The notes beneath the pieces are model-generated. The model was not told the DNA's origin and did not search any database. It saw only the letters and a program-made list of their open reading frames with translations. 64,000 bases of DNA from Pseudomonadota bacterium. Lineage in GTDB: Bacteria > Pseudomonadota > Gammaproteobacteria > Burkholderiales > Thiobacillaceae. Both the position numbers and the translations under genes were made by a program. Positions within the stretch are counted from its first letter, which is position 1, and the number at the start of each line of letters is the position of its first letter. Positions 43,879 to 55,001 of this stretch are shown here, piece after piece. The stretch covers positions 195,593 to 259,592 of the forward strand of contig JAKBJA010000133.1 in NCBI GenBank assembly GCA_021836225.1. Reading direction: 5' to 3'.

Positions 43879-45261
43879 TCAATCAGGAAAAAGTTTGCCG
43901 GGGTTGAGCAGGCCGTGCGGGTCGAATTGCCGTTTGATCGCACGCATCAGGTCAAGCGTGGCGGGATCGATTTCCCGGTCGACAAAGCGGCGCTTTTCGG
44001 TGCCGATGCCATGCTCGCCCGAGAGCGTTCCGCCCAGCGCCAGCACGCGCAGCATGATGGCGTCGAGGGCGAGGTGGGCGCGTTCCATTTCGTCGGCGTC
44101 GTCAGGATGCACCATCAGGTTGACGTGCAGGTTGCCGTTGCCGGCATGGCCGAACGACACCACGGCCAGCCGATGCGTATGGGCCATGTGGTCGATGAAG
44201 TCGACGAAGTCGGCAAGCTGCGACACCGGCACCACCACGTCCTCGTTGATCTTGAGCGGCGCGATCTGCTTGACCGCATGCGAAAGCGATTTGCGTGCCG
44301 CCCACAGCCGTGTGATGTCGGCGCGGGCGAAGCCGCTCTTCATTTCGAGCAGACCGTCGCCGGCGAGCGCCTGTTCCAGTGCGGCGATCTGGCGCGGCAG
44401 ATCCTGCGCAGCGCCGTCGGCCTCGACCATCAGCAGCGCGCGAGTGCCGGGCGGCAGGTCGTCCGCCGCGCCGGTCGGGCGGATGGCATCGATGGCGCGC
44501 TGGTCCATGAATTCGAGTGCGCACGGCATCACGGCCTGGTGCATGACGCGGCTGACGGCATCGAGCGCGGCGCGGTTGTCGGCGAAGCACACGCGCAGGG
44601 TGGCGACAGCTTCGGGCGCGGGCAGCAGTTTCAGCGTGGCTTCGGTGATCAGCGCAAGCGTGCCTTCGGAGCCGACCAGCAGGCGGGTGAGGTCGTAGCC
44701 GGTGACGCCCTTGGTGGTGCGGCAGCCGGTGCGGATTTCCTCGCCGCTGCCGGTGACGGCGCGCAGCCCCAGCACGTAGTCGCGGGTGACGCCGTATTTG
44801 ACGGCGCGCGGGCCGGCGGCATTCATCGCGAGATTGCCGCCGATGCGGCAATACGCGTTGCTGCCGGGATCGGGCGGGTAGAACAGGCCGGCGCCGCGCG
44901 CGATGCGGTCGATTTCCTCGGTCACCACGCCGGGTTCGACGACGATGAGCCGGTTGGCCGGATCGAATTCGAGCACGCGCCGCATGCATTCGAAGCTGAC
45001 CACCACGCTGCCGGGTGAGGGCAGCGCGCCGCCGACGTTGCCGGAGCCTGCGCCGCGCGGGGTCAGCGCAATGCGATGTTCGAAGGCGACGCGCGCGAGC
45101 GCGGCCACCTCGTCGTGCGACGACGGAAACAGGACCGCGTCGGGCTCGACCCGGCGCGGCGTTTCATCGCAGGCATAGAGCGCGCAGGTGGCGGCGTCGT
45201 CGAAGACGCGATCGGCCCCGAGGGCGGAACGGAAGGCGGCAAGCGCGTGGTCGGACAGCAT
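43879..45261 (-). CDS. FAD-linked oxidase, GlcD/D-lactate dehydrogenase type
   Basis: A 460-residue flavoprotein. The FAD-binding PCMH fold has LTPRGAGSGNVGGALPSPGSVV, GLFYPPDPGSNAYCRIGGNLAMNAAGPRAVKYG (first 20 residues diagnostic) and LLVGSEGTLALITEATLKL. The C-terminal domain has SFGHAGNGNLHVNLM and GGTLSGEHGIGTEKR. It should oxidise a 2-hydroxy acid such as glycolate or D-lactate. GlcE and GlcF partners are not nearby. The ATG at 45261 is chosen; a longer start would overlap the neighbouring SseB-like gene. Confidence 0.93.
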   Translation of the reverse strand: MLSDHALAAFRSALGADRVFDDAATCALYACDETPRRVEPDAVLFPSSHDEVAALARVAFEHRIALTPRGAGSGNVGGALPSPGSVVVSFECMRRVLEFDPANRLIVVEPGVVTEEIDRIARGAGLFYPPDPGSNAYCRIGGNLAMNAAGPRAVKYGVTRDYVLGLRAVTGSGEEIRTGCRTTKGVTGYDLTRLLVGSEGTLALITEATLKLLPAPEAVATLRVCFADNRAALDAVSRVMHQAVMPCALEFMDQRAIDAIRPTGAADDLPPGTRALLMVEADGAAQDLPRQIAALEQALAGDGLLEMKSGFARADITRLWAARKSLSHAVKQIAPLKINEDVVVPVSQLADFVDFIDHMAHTHRLAVVSFGHAGNGNLHVNLMVHPDDADEMERAHLALDAIMLRVLALGGTLSGEHGIGTEKRRFVDREIDPATLDLMRAIKRQFDPHGLLNPGKLFPD

Positions 45262-45280
45262 GGTCTCAGGTGGGCCGGGA

Positions 45281-45718
45281 TCAGGCCGGGTGCTTGTGCC
45301 CGTCAGGGTATTCGGGGGGGAGTTGCGCAATCAGCTGCGCGATCATGTCGGCGTCGAAATCCATGCCGATGTCCCAGCCCGGATTCAGCGCAATCGGCAC
45401 GCCGCCGCCGATGCGGCGCAGCAGCCAGGAGAACTCGGTCAGCAGGCCGCCCGAAAAACCGGGGAAGTGCTCGACAAACGGTTTGGCGCGCTCGGGGCTG
45501 GTGAACATCACCAGCACGCGCTCGCCGTCTTCGTCCTCGATGATCAGCGGCTCGGCCTGGGTCGAGCGCTGGAAACCCTGGATGGCATCCTTTTCGTCGC
45601 GCACCGGCATGAACAGCTGCTGGTCGAACAGGCCCAGCACGAAAGTCTCGGGATCGAGCGTGCCGGCATGGACAGCGGCGAGCTGTTCTTCAAGCGCGTT
45701 GTGGGGAATGAAGTTCAT
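45281..45718 (-). CDS. SseB-family protein
   Basis: A 145-residue acidic protein. It begins MNFIPHNALEEQLAAVHAG, has QLFMPVRDEKD and RVLVMFTSPERAKPF, and ends with the GGGVPIALNPGWDIGMDFD motif, as in SseB-type proteins. The family is of unclear function (enhanced serine sensitivity in E. coli). It is 19 bases upstream of the GlcD-type gene and 78 bases downstream of the DUF6231-like gene. Confidence 0.85.
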   Translation of the reverse strand: MNFIPHNALEEQLAAVHAGTLDPETFVLGLFDQQLFMPVRDEKDAIQGFQRSTQAEPLIIEDEDGERVLVMFTSPERAKPFVEHFPGFSGGLLTEFSWLLRRIGGGVPIALNPGWDIGMDFDADMIAQLIAQLPPEYPDGHKHPA

Positions 45719-45796
45719 GATGGTCGGGCAGGACAGAGCAGGGTAAGGGCCAGTGTAACGTATGCGATGGCGCTTGCGCGGACCGGGCGCAAGCAC

Positions 45797-46228
45797 TCAG
45801 GGCTCCCAGCGCTCGGGGTTCGCCCAGAAACGGGCGTTGAGCCAGTCTGGCACGGTTTTGTAGGTCGTGAGGTCGTAATCGTAGATGCGCACGTTTTCCG
45901 CCGTGTCCGTCCCGGACAGCGTAAACCCGAGTGCGCGGAAGGTCGCCTCGTCCAGCGCACAGCCGGGCGGTGCGGCGATCAGCACGCGCGGGGCGGTGTA
46001 GAGACGCACCTGGCTGATCAGGTGCTGGGCCTGCTGCGCATCCAGTCGGTTCAGCGCATCGATGCCGAGCGCCAGTGTGCACGGCTGGCCAGGCGGATTG
46101 TCGGGCGCGCGCACCGGTATGTCGCGCAGCACGTCGCGGGCCAGTTGCTGGGCGGCCGCATCGAGTGCGCACACGCTGTCCGGCCGGATATCCAGCAGGC
46201 GGGCCTGCAGGTGGTCGCGCCAGTGCAT
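45797..46228 (-). CDS. DUF6231-like hypothetical protein
   Basis: A 143-residue soluble protein starting MHWRDHLQARLLDIRPDSV, with an LALGIDALNRLDAQQAQHLISQVRLY core and the C-terminal DYDLTTYKTVPDWLNARFWANP, which fit the small DUF6231 family (recognised from memory, not certain). The first part resembles a nucleotide-binding or methyltransferase-like strand pattern, but no catalytic motif is visible. It directly follows the RDD gene. Confidence 0.7.
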   Translation of the reverse strand: MHWRDHLQARLLDIRPDSVCALDAAAQQLARDVLRDIPVRAPDNPPGQPCTLALGIDALNRLDAQQAQHLISQVRLYTAPRVLIAAPPGCALDEATFRALGFTLSGTDTAENVRIYDYDLTTYKTVPDWLNARFWANPERWEP

Positions 46229-46229
46229 G

Positions 46230-46667
46230 CTAAGCCTTGCGCGGCACGCGCACCAGGCGGGTGCCCGCAATCCGGTCGTGCAGGAACTGCCGGTCGCGGT
46301 CGAACAGGGCCCACCAGAAGCCGACGCCCGCCAGCAGCAGGCCGATCAAAGCGACGACGAAACGCAGCGCGGACTGCCTGAAGGTGGGGCGGCCGCCGTT
46401 CTGGTCGACCAGCCGGATACGCCAGGTCTTCATCGCCAGGGTTTGCCCGCTGCGCATCCAGAACGCGCTGAAGTAGGCGAACAGCACGACCGTCAGATAC
46501 AGCTGGAAGGCAAAATGCCGCCAGCCGGTCTCGGCATTGCCGACCAGGTAGAGAAAGGGGAGCGAGGCGACAAACAGGACCGCGGTCACCAGCAGCAGCT
46601 CGTAGATCATCGCGGCGATGCGCGCCAGAAAAGTGGCAGGGATGGGGGCTATTGCGTTGTCTTGCAT
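46230..46667 (-). CDS. RDD-family membrane protein
   Basis: A 145-residue integral membrane protein with three to four helices. It has the RDD features AARIAAMIYELLLV early and LAMKTWRIRLVDQNGGRPTFRQSALRFVV (first 20 residues diagnostic). The end has DRQFLHDRIAGTRLV. RDD proteins have been linked to ion or solute exchange, but their role here is unknown. It is divergent from the DUF2173 operon; only about 80 bases separate them. Confidence 0.87.
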   Translation of the reverse strand: MQDNAIAPIPATFLARIAAMIYELLLVTAVLFVASLPFLYLVGNAETGWRHFAFQLYLTVVLFAYFSAFWMRSGQTLAMKTWRIRLVDQNGGRPTFRQSALRFVVALIGLLLAGVGFWWALFDRDRQFLHDRIAGTRLVRVPRKA

Positions 46668-46746
46668 GGAGGCTCTATATTGCAACTTAGGTGCGACACT
46701 TTGCCACAGCGCACCGCATACAAATCAAAATCAAGGAGGGGGCTCG
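46668..46746. promoter_or_regulatory. Divergent control region between RDD gene and DUF2173 operon
   Basis: A short AT-richer gap that must hold both promoters. TTGCAA at about 46678-46683 is a possible -35 for the DUF2173 operon. A strong AAGGAGGGG ribosome site lies just before the first DUF2173 gene. No operator was recognised. Confidence 0.35.
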
Positions 46747-47151
46747 ATGAAGATCGTAAAGCAACTCATGGCAATTCCCGGCGTTATCGCTGCCGGCGAA
46801 TATGCATACCGTGGCGACCGCTTCTCGTACGAAGGCGCCCTCACCGACGAATTCGCGCGCATGGCATCCATCCTGTGCCGCGCCAATACCCTGTCGGTCA
46901 ACATGCAGTCCGAAATCTTCGACTCCTTTGCCGAAAACTGCGGCTGCCGCCCGGTGCAGGGCTGGATCGTGCGAGGGGACAAGGTAACGGTGTGTGCGGT
47001 CGGCAACTATTTTTCCTTCATCGAAAACCGTGACGAGTTGCTGAACGACGTCATGACCATCATGCGCGCCAAGGTCGGCGACGTGCAGGACGACCTGCTG
47101 GTCAACCTGTATGCCAGACTGGGAGGCAATACCAAAGAAGCGTTGTACTGA
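46747..47151 (+). CDS. DUF2173-family protein, first of three
   Basis: A 134-residue protein starting MKIVKQLMAIPGVIAAGEYAY. It has CGCRPVQGWIVRGDKVTVC and NYFSFIENRDELLNDVM, which align with the two following proteins, so the three are paralogues. Lengths and N-terminal MAIPGV-AAGE resemble DUF2173 proteins, reported widely in sulfur oxidisers; a roadblock/LC7-like fold has been suggested from sequence only. Cysteines at about 44, 65 and 67 are absent from the second paralogue. It has a very strong ribosome site and would be highly translated. A 26-residue C-terminal extension is unique to this copy. Confidence 0.82.
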   Translation: MKIVKQLMAIPGVIAAGEYAYRGDRFSYEGALTDEFARMASILCRANTLSVNMQSEIFDSFAENCGCRPVQGWIVRGDKVTVCAVGNYFSFIENRDELLNDVMTIMRAKVGDVQDDLLVNLYARLGGNTKEALY

Positions 47152-47183
47152 AGCCTGACATCAAAATACAGGGGGGGATAGAG

Positions 47184-47522
47184 ATGGATCTGCAAAAAAT
47201 GATGGATTTGCCGGGCGCGCTCGCGGCGTTTACTTACAGCGACAAGGGGGACCTGCAGTCGCACATGCTGCGCGAAGGCACCGAGCTGACCCCGCAGGTG
47301 CTGGATCTGCTGACGCGCTCGTGCGTCGCCAACCTGGCGATCGCCGGGATGGAAGCGCGCGGCTGGGAAGCGCTCACCGGGCAGAGCGGATTTCAGCCGC
47401 TCAAGGGCTTCTCGGTGGTGGGGCTGGAATGGTCGGTGGTGGTGAACGGCAACTGTGGTGTGGTGGTCAGGAATCGCGACGCCGACTACGAAGCCACGTT
47501 CAATGCCTTGCAGGCTGCCTGA
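47184..47522 (+). CDS. DUF2173-family protein, second of three
   Basis: A 112-residue protein with MDLQKMMDLPGALAAFTYSDKG, then GFQPLKGFSVVGLEWSVVV and the GVVVRNRDADYEATFNAL end, aligned with its neighbours at the P-x-K/Q-G-F/W turn and the final helix. It lacks most cysteines of the first copy (Cys at about 49 and 93). A GGGGGG-type ribosome site precedes the ATG. It is 32 bases after the first copy and 11 before the third. Confidence 0.82.
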   Translation: MDLQKMMDLPGALAAFTYSDKGDLQSHMLREGTELTPQVLDLLTRSCVANLAIAGMEARGWEALTGQSGFQPLKGFSVVGLEWSVVVNGNCGVVVRNRDADYEATFNALQAA

Positions 47523-47533
47523 GGAGCGCGCGT

Positions 47534-47869
47534 ATGTCGCTGAAAAAAATTCTGGTGCTCGACGGCGTGACGGCCGTGTGCCGCTTCCGTGACGACGGTG
47601 TGCTCATGGAGGCCGAAGGCATGCTGTCGCAGGAATTGATGGAGCGCCTGGCGAAGTTTTCCCAGTGGTATCGCCGCATGGTGTCGGGCAATACCGACCT
47701 GTTGTCCCTGTTCACGCAGATGCGCGGCTGGTCGCCGTCGCAGGGCTGGGTCGTGCAGGGCGCCGCGATGACGGTATGCAGTTCGGGCAACATGGTCTGC
47801 CTGTTCGAGAATGCGCAGGGCTCGCTGAACGAGGTCATGCAGGCGTTGCGCGACGCGGCACACGAATAG
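47534..47869 (+). CDS. DUF2173-family protein, third of three
   Basis: A 111-residue protein with SLKKILVLDGVTAVCRFRDDG, the SPSQGWVVQGAAMTVCSSGNMVCLFEN core and a final NEVMQALRDAAHE helix. It aligns with the other two copies. Cysteines at about 17, 79 and 86 are present. GAGGAG just before the ATG is its ribosome site. A terminator follows 60 bases later, closing a three-gene operon. Confidence 0.82.
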   Translation: MSLKKILVLDGVTAVCRFRDDGVLMEAEGMLSQELMERLAKFSQWYRRMVSGNTDLLSLFTQMRGWSPSQGWVVQGAAMTVCSSGNMVCLFENAQGSLNEVMQALRDAAHE

Positions 47870-47928
47870 GCGCGCTCGCAGTCTGGCGTGCTGCTGCGTC
47901 CACCCGCAGCGGCATGCTGCACACGCTC

Positions 47929-47955
47929 AACCCCTCCGTGCGCGGAGGGGTTTTT
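47929..47955 (+). terminator. Rho-independent terminator of DUF2173 operon
   Basis: A 10-bp stem AACCCCTCCG/CGGAGGGGTT with a short loop and a five-T run. Confidence 0.92.
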
Positions 47956-48104
47956 CGTTGTGGCGGGGGCGTTTTGCTGCCGCCAGCGCGGGAAAAAGGA
48001 CTGGAAAACCCGCCGGACCGGCGTGATGGCAGGATTTCTTGACCGAAACATGGCAAAACGATTACCCTCACAGGTTCACCAACGAATTGATTTTTTGCCA
48101 GTTT

Positions 48105-49816
48105 ATGGAAGCCACGGGCGCCGAGATCGTCGTACGTTGTCTGGCCGAAGAGGGGGTCGAGTTCGTGTTCGGCTATCCCGGCGGGGCCGTGCTCAACATC
48201 TACGACGAAATCTTCAAGCAGAACAAGTTCAAGCACGTGCTGGTGCGCCACGAGCAGGCTGCGGTGCACGCGGCCGACGCCTATGCCCGTTCCACCGGGC
48301 GCGTCGGCGTGGCCTTGGTGACGTCCGGCCCGGGTGTCACCAACGCGGTGACCGGCATTGCCACCGCCTACATGGATTCGATTCCCATCGTCGTCGTCAC
48401 CGGCCAGGTGCCGACGCCGGCGATCGGCCTGGATGCCTTCCAGGAAGTCGACACCGTCGGCATCACGCGTCCCTGCGTCAAGCACAACTTCCTGGTCAAG
48501 GACGTCAAGGACCTGGCGGTGACGATGAAGAAGGCCTTCATCATCGCCGCCACCGGCCGGCCTGGCCCGGTGGTGGTCGACGTGCCGAAGGACGTGACCG
48601 CCCATCTTACCGACTTCGAGTATCCGGCCACGGTCGAGATGCGCTCGTACAACCCGGTGGTCAAGGGCCACAGCGGCCAGATGAAGCGCGCCGTGCAGAT
48701 GATGCTCGAGGCCAGGCGGCCGATGATCTACAGCGGCGGCGGCGTGGTGCTGGGCGATGCCGCGGCGCAGCTGGTCGAACTCGCCCGCCTGCTGGGCTTT
48801 CCGGTCACCAATACCCTGATGGGCCTGGGCGGCCACCCGGCCACCGACAGACAGAACCTCGGCATGCTCGGCATGCACGGCACCTACGAAGCGAACATGG
48901 CGATGCAGCACTGCGACGTGCTGCTGGCCGTCGGCGCGCGCTTCGACGACCGCGTGATCGGCAACCCCGCGCACTTCGCGCGCGAGCAGCGCAGCATCAT
49001 CCATATCGATGTCGACCCCTCGTCGATTTCCAAGCGCGTCAAGGTCGACGTGCCCATCGTCGGCGACGTCAGGAACGTGCTGACCGACATGCTGAGCCTG
49101 CTGAAGCAGGCCAAGGAAAAGCCCGACGCGGCCGCGCTGAACGCCTGGTGGACGCAGATCGAGTTGTGGCGTTCGAAGAACTGCCTCAATTACAACCGCA
49201 ACAGCCCGATCATCAAGCCGCAATACGTGGTGGAGAAGCTGTGGGAGGTGACCCGGGGCGATGCCTTCGTCACTTCCGATGTGGGCCAGCACCAGATGTG
49301 GGCCGCGCAGTACTACAAGTTCGACAAGCCGCGCCGCTGGATCAACTCGGGCGGCCTCGGCACCATGGGCGTCGGCCTGCCGTACGCGATGGGCGTGCAG
49401 CTCGCGCATCCCGACGCGCAGGTCGCGTGCATTACCGGCGAGTCGAGCATCCAGATGAACATCCAGGAACTCTCGACCTGCAAGCAGTACCGCATTCCGG
49501 TCAAGGTCGTCACGCTCAACAACCGCTACATGGGCATGGTGCGGCAGTGGCAGGAGTTCTTCTACGGCAGCCGCTATGCCGAGTCCTACATGGAGTCCTT
49601 GCCGGATTTCGTCAAGCTGGCGGAGTCCTACGGCCACGTCGGCATGCGCATCGACAGGCCCGAGGATGTCGAGGCCGCGCTGAGGGAGGCCTTCTCGCCC
49701 GCGCTCAAGGAAAGACTGGTGTTCATGGACTTCCAGACCGACCAGACCGAGAACGTCTTCCCCATGGTGGAAGGCGGCAAGGGCCTGTCCGAAATGATCC
49801 TGGCGGAGGAACTGTG

Positions 49817-49817
<1 letters not shown>
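48105..49817 (+). CDS. ilvB: Acetolactate synthase large subunit
   Basis: A 570-residue ThDP enzyme beginning MEATGAEIVVRCLAEEGVEFVFGYPGG, with the catalytic glutamate in VLVRHEQAAVHAADAYAR. The C-terminal ThDP region reads CITGESSIQMNIQEL. Here the usual GDGS/GEGS is GESS, while N is kept. It condenses two pyruvates, or pyruvate with 2-oxobutyrate, in valine, leucine and isoleucine synthesis. The ATG at 48105 is chosen from family length; an in-frame upstream ATG at 48039 adds residues without family similarity. Confidence 0.96.
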
Positions 49818-51356
<1,539 letters not shown>

Positions 51357-51371
51357 TGCGCGTGTAAGGCC

Positions 51372-51412
51372 AGGGGTGAGGCGTGGGGGGTTAACCCGTG
51401 CGCCTCACCCCT
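51372..51412. repeat. Inverted repeat between ilvC and psd
   Basis: A perfect 12-bp stem AGGGGTGAGGCG/CGCCTCACCCCT with an inner palindrome GGGTTAACCC (51388-51397). It may slow or end transcription after ilvC, although no clear T-run follows. The GGGGTGAG unit resembles the heptamers seen at 8463 and 12951. Confidence 0.7.
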
Positions 51413-51436
51413 TTCTACTTGCCCCTGACCGAATCT

Positions 51437-52063
51437 ATGACACATCCCCTCATCGCCCGCGAAGGCTGGCTGGTCCTCCTGGCCGCGTTTGCTGCCGCTC
51501 TCATCGCAACCTGGCTGATCGGCTGGTGGTCGATTCCGTTCTGGATCTGGGCGGTGTTCGCGCTGCAGTTCTTCCGCGACCCGGCGCGGGTGCCGCCGGC
51601 CGACGCCGACGCGGTGATCTCGCCGGCCGACGGCCGCATCGTCTCGGTGGAGAAGGTGCGCGACGAATACCTGGATCGCGAGGCGCTGAAGATCAGCGTG
51701 TTCATGAACGTGTTCAACGTGCATTCGAACAAGAGTCCGGTCGATGGCGAGGTCAAGGGCCGCTGGTACAGCCCGGGCAGCTTCGTCAACGCCGACCTCG
51801 ACAAGGCGTCCACCGAGAACGAGCGCAACGCGATCTGGATCCAGACCGCGCGCGGCGATGTGACGAGCGTGCAGATCGCCGGCCTGATCGCGCGGCGCAT
51901 CCTGTGCTACGTGCGGACGGGGGATAAACTGGCGCGCGGCCAGCGCTACGGCTTCATCCGCTTCGGCTCGCGGGTTGACGTCTACCTGCCGACGACGGCA
52001 CGCGCCGAGGTCTCGATCGGGCAAAAAGTCACGGGCGGGCGTACCATACTGGCTCGCTGGTAA
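51437..52063 (+). CDS. psd: Phosphatidylserine decarboxylase (short, archaeal-type)
   Basis: A 208-residue protein. An N-terminal membrane helix pair ([21 protein letters not shown]) precedes the decarboxylase core with [29 protein letters not shown] and the self-cleavage site RFGSRVD, whose serine becomes the pyruvoyl group. It makes phosphatidylethanolamine from phosphatidylserine made by the neighbouring pssA product. The ATG at 51437 gives the membrane helix at the N-terminus; an earlier in-frame start at 51398 is less likely. Confidence 0.95.
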   Translation: MTHPLIAREGWLVLLAAFAAALIATWLIGWWSIPFWIWAVFALQFFRDPARVPPADADAVISPADGRIVSVEKVRDEYLDREALKISVFMNVFNVHSNKSPVDGEVKGRWYSPGSFVNADLDKASTENERNAIWIQTARGDVTSVQIAGLIARRILCYVRTGDKLARGQRYGFIRFGSRVDVYLPTTARAEVSIGQKVTGGRTILARW

Positions 52064-52075
52064 TCGCTGCCCCCT

Positions 52076-52867
52076 ATGCTCGACTTCCATCACCGCAAGA
52101 CCGAACCGAAGCGCCGCATGCGCGATCGCGGCATCTACCTGCTGCCCAACCTCTTCACCACCGGCGCGCTGTTCGCCGGCTTCTTCGCCATTGTGCAGGC
52201 CATGGACGGCCGCTTCGAACTCTCGGCGGTGGCCATCTTCATCGCCATGGTGCTCGACGGCCTCGATGGCCGCGTCGCCCGCATGACCCACACGCAAAGC
52301 GCCTTCGGGGCCGAGTACGACAGCCTCTCCGACATGGTGTCGTTCGGCGTGGCACCCGCGTTAGTGATCTATGAGTTCGCCCTGCAGGGCATGGGCAAGC
52401 TCGGCTGGATCGCCGCCTTCGTCTATTGCGCCGGCGCAGCGCTGCGGCTGGCGCGCTTCAATACCCAGCTGGATGTCGTGACCGACAAGCGTTTTTTCCA
52501 GGGAATGCCCAGTCCTTCGGCTGCAGCCCTGGTGGCGGGTTTCGTCTGGGTGATGGTCGAATACGGCGTGGCTGGCCATGGCGTGCGCTGGCTGGCCGCA
52601 GTGATCGCGCTGTTCGGCGGGCTGACCATGGTCAGCAACTTCCGCTACTACAGCGGCAAGGAAATCAATCTTCGCAAGAGCGTGCCGTTCTTCGTCATCC
52701 TGCTGGTGGTCCTGGCCTTCATCCTGGTGTCGACCAGCCCGCCCGAAGTGCTGTTCGGCGTGTTCCTGTTGTATGGCCTGTCGGGGTACGTCGATGCCCT
52801 GTTGCGGCGAATCCGCCACAAAAAACCGATGCAAGCGGCGGCCCCCTTGCAGGGCGGCGAAAAATAG
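52076..52867 (+). CDS. pssA: CDP-diacylglycerol--serine O-phosphatidyltransferase
   Basis: A 263-residue membrane protein with about eight helices. The CDP-alcohol motif DGLDGRVARMTHTQSAFGAEYDSLSD is complete, and YLLPNLFTTGALFAGF precedes it. It forms phosphatidylserine, the substrate of the psd product encoded 12 bases upstream. The order ilvC-psd-pssA-leuA is typical of betaproteobacteria. Confidence 0.97.
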   Translation: MLDFHHRKTEPKRRMRDRGIYLLPNLFTTGALFAGFFAIVQAMDGRFELSAVAIFIAMVLDGLDGRVARMTHTQSAFGAEYDSLSDMVSFGVAPALVIYEFALQGMGKLGWIAAFVYCAGAALRLARFNTQLDVVTDKRFFQGMPSPSAAALVAGFVWVMVEYGVAGHGVRWLAAVIALFGGLTMVSNFRYYSGKEINLRKSVPFFVILLVVLAFILVSTSPPEVLFGVFLLYGLSGYVDALLRRIRHKKPMQAAAPLQGGEK

Positions 52868-52874
52868 ATAGAAT
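52847..52874 (+). promoter_or_regulatory. Possible sigma-70 promoter before the leucine-rich leader ORF
   Basis: TTGCAG (52847-52852), a 16-base spacer and TAGAAT (52869-52874). Predicted start of transcription is about 52881, next to the leader ATG at 52882. It overlaps the 3' end of pssA. Confidence 0.5.
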
Positions 52875-52881
52875 TTGGACC

Positions 52882-52971
52882 ATGTCTAATCAGTCGCACC
52901 CGTCCTATCTCCTCTGCCTGTCGAACGTCCTGTTCGGCAGCCTGCTGCTGCGCGTCGCGCGCACATACTGA
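52882..52971 (+). CDS. Putative leucine-rich leader peptide before leuA
   Basis: A 29-residue ORF between pssA and leuA containing seven leucines, among them a run of three (SLLLR) and the pair YLLCL. It lies in the position of a leu-operon leader peptide and could sense leucyl-tRNA supply. A possible promoter sits just before it. No clear attenuator hairpin with T-run follows; another TATAAT box at about 53022-53027 may drive leuA separately. The assignment is inference from position and composition. Confidence 0.5.
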   Translation: MSNQSHPSYLLCLSNVLFGSLLLRVARTY

Positions 52972-53021
52972 ACCCCTCCCCCCGCAGTACCCCGCGCCGC
53001 CTGCTTCTCGCGGCAACCCCT

Positions 53022-53027
53022 ATATAA
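53022..53027 (+). promoter_or_regulatory. Possible -10 box of leuA (TATAAT)
   Basis: CCCCTATATAATG resembles the -10 context of nadK and hrcA. It lies about 54 bases before the leuA ATG, after the leader ORF. A GCGTC/GACGC hairpin follows in the 5' region of leuA. Confidence 0.45.
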
Positions 53028-53080
53028 TGCGTCGGCCCGAGACGCCATCGAAATCGGCCCGACCCTCCATGGAGCCTGCC

Positions 53081-54631
<1,551 letters not shown>

Positions 54632-54643
54632 GGCTGGCCATAC

Positions 54644-54778
54644 GGAAACGCTGAACACGTTGATTCCGCTCATGCCCTTCGACTTCGCTCGGGAGAGCGT
54701 TCGACAGGCTCACCACGAACGGAATCAACCTCTTGCCGTTCGTCCTGAGCCTGTCGAAGGACTTGTACAGCGTTTCCA
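54644..54778. repeat. Nested inverted-repeat element behind leuA
   Basis: The element is bounded by a 10-bp inverted repeat GGAAACGCTG/CAGCGTTTCC (54644-54653 and 54769-54778). A second pair TTGATTCCG/CGGAATCAA lies at 54661-54669 and 54721-54729. Inside are two inverted copies of the CCTGTCGAA-type dispersed repeat. Confidence 0.75.
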
Positions 54779-55001
54779 TTGACCCGGCTTGTTCGCCCCG
54801 TTAGGCTTACATCCCATGAACACGCAACACGCCATCGCTTGCACACTAGGCATCGCCAAACGACTGTGGCGGGGGACGCTATCCCCTTGTCGCAGTCCGC
54901 TCCGCTTTTAACTTAACTTTTTATCATGGGGCACTGCGGGTCTGACCGCAGTGCGCCCTGTTTGCCGACGACCCGCCGTAGCCCCCTCAGGGTCTCATGC
55001 C
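54779..55001. other. Intergenic region between leuA repeat and EamA gene
   Basis: About 220 bases without a gene. No known structure was recognised. A TTTAACTTAACTTTTTATC stretch at about 54908-54926 could hold a promoter for the transporter gene. Confidence 0.4.

Noticed and set aside
47960..48104. Attenuator/leader peptide before ilvB
   Set aside because: No short ORF rich in Ile, Leu or Val and no terminator hairpin beyond that of the DUF2173 operon.
48039..48104. N-terminal extension of IlvB
   Set aside because: Extra 22 residues have no counterpart in the family; MEATGAEIVVRCL is the usual start.
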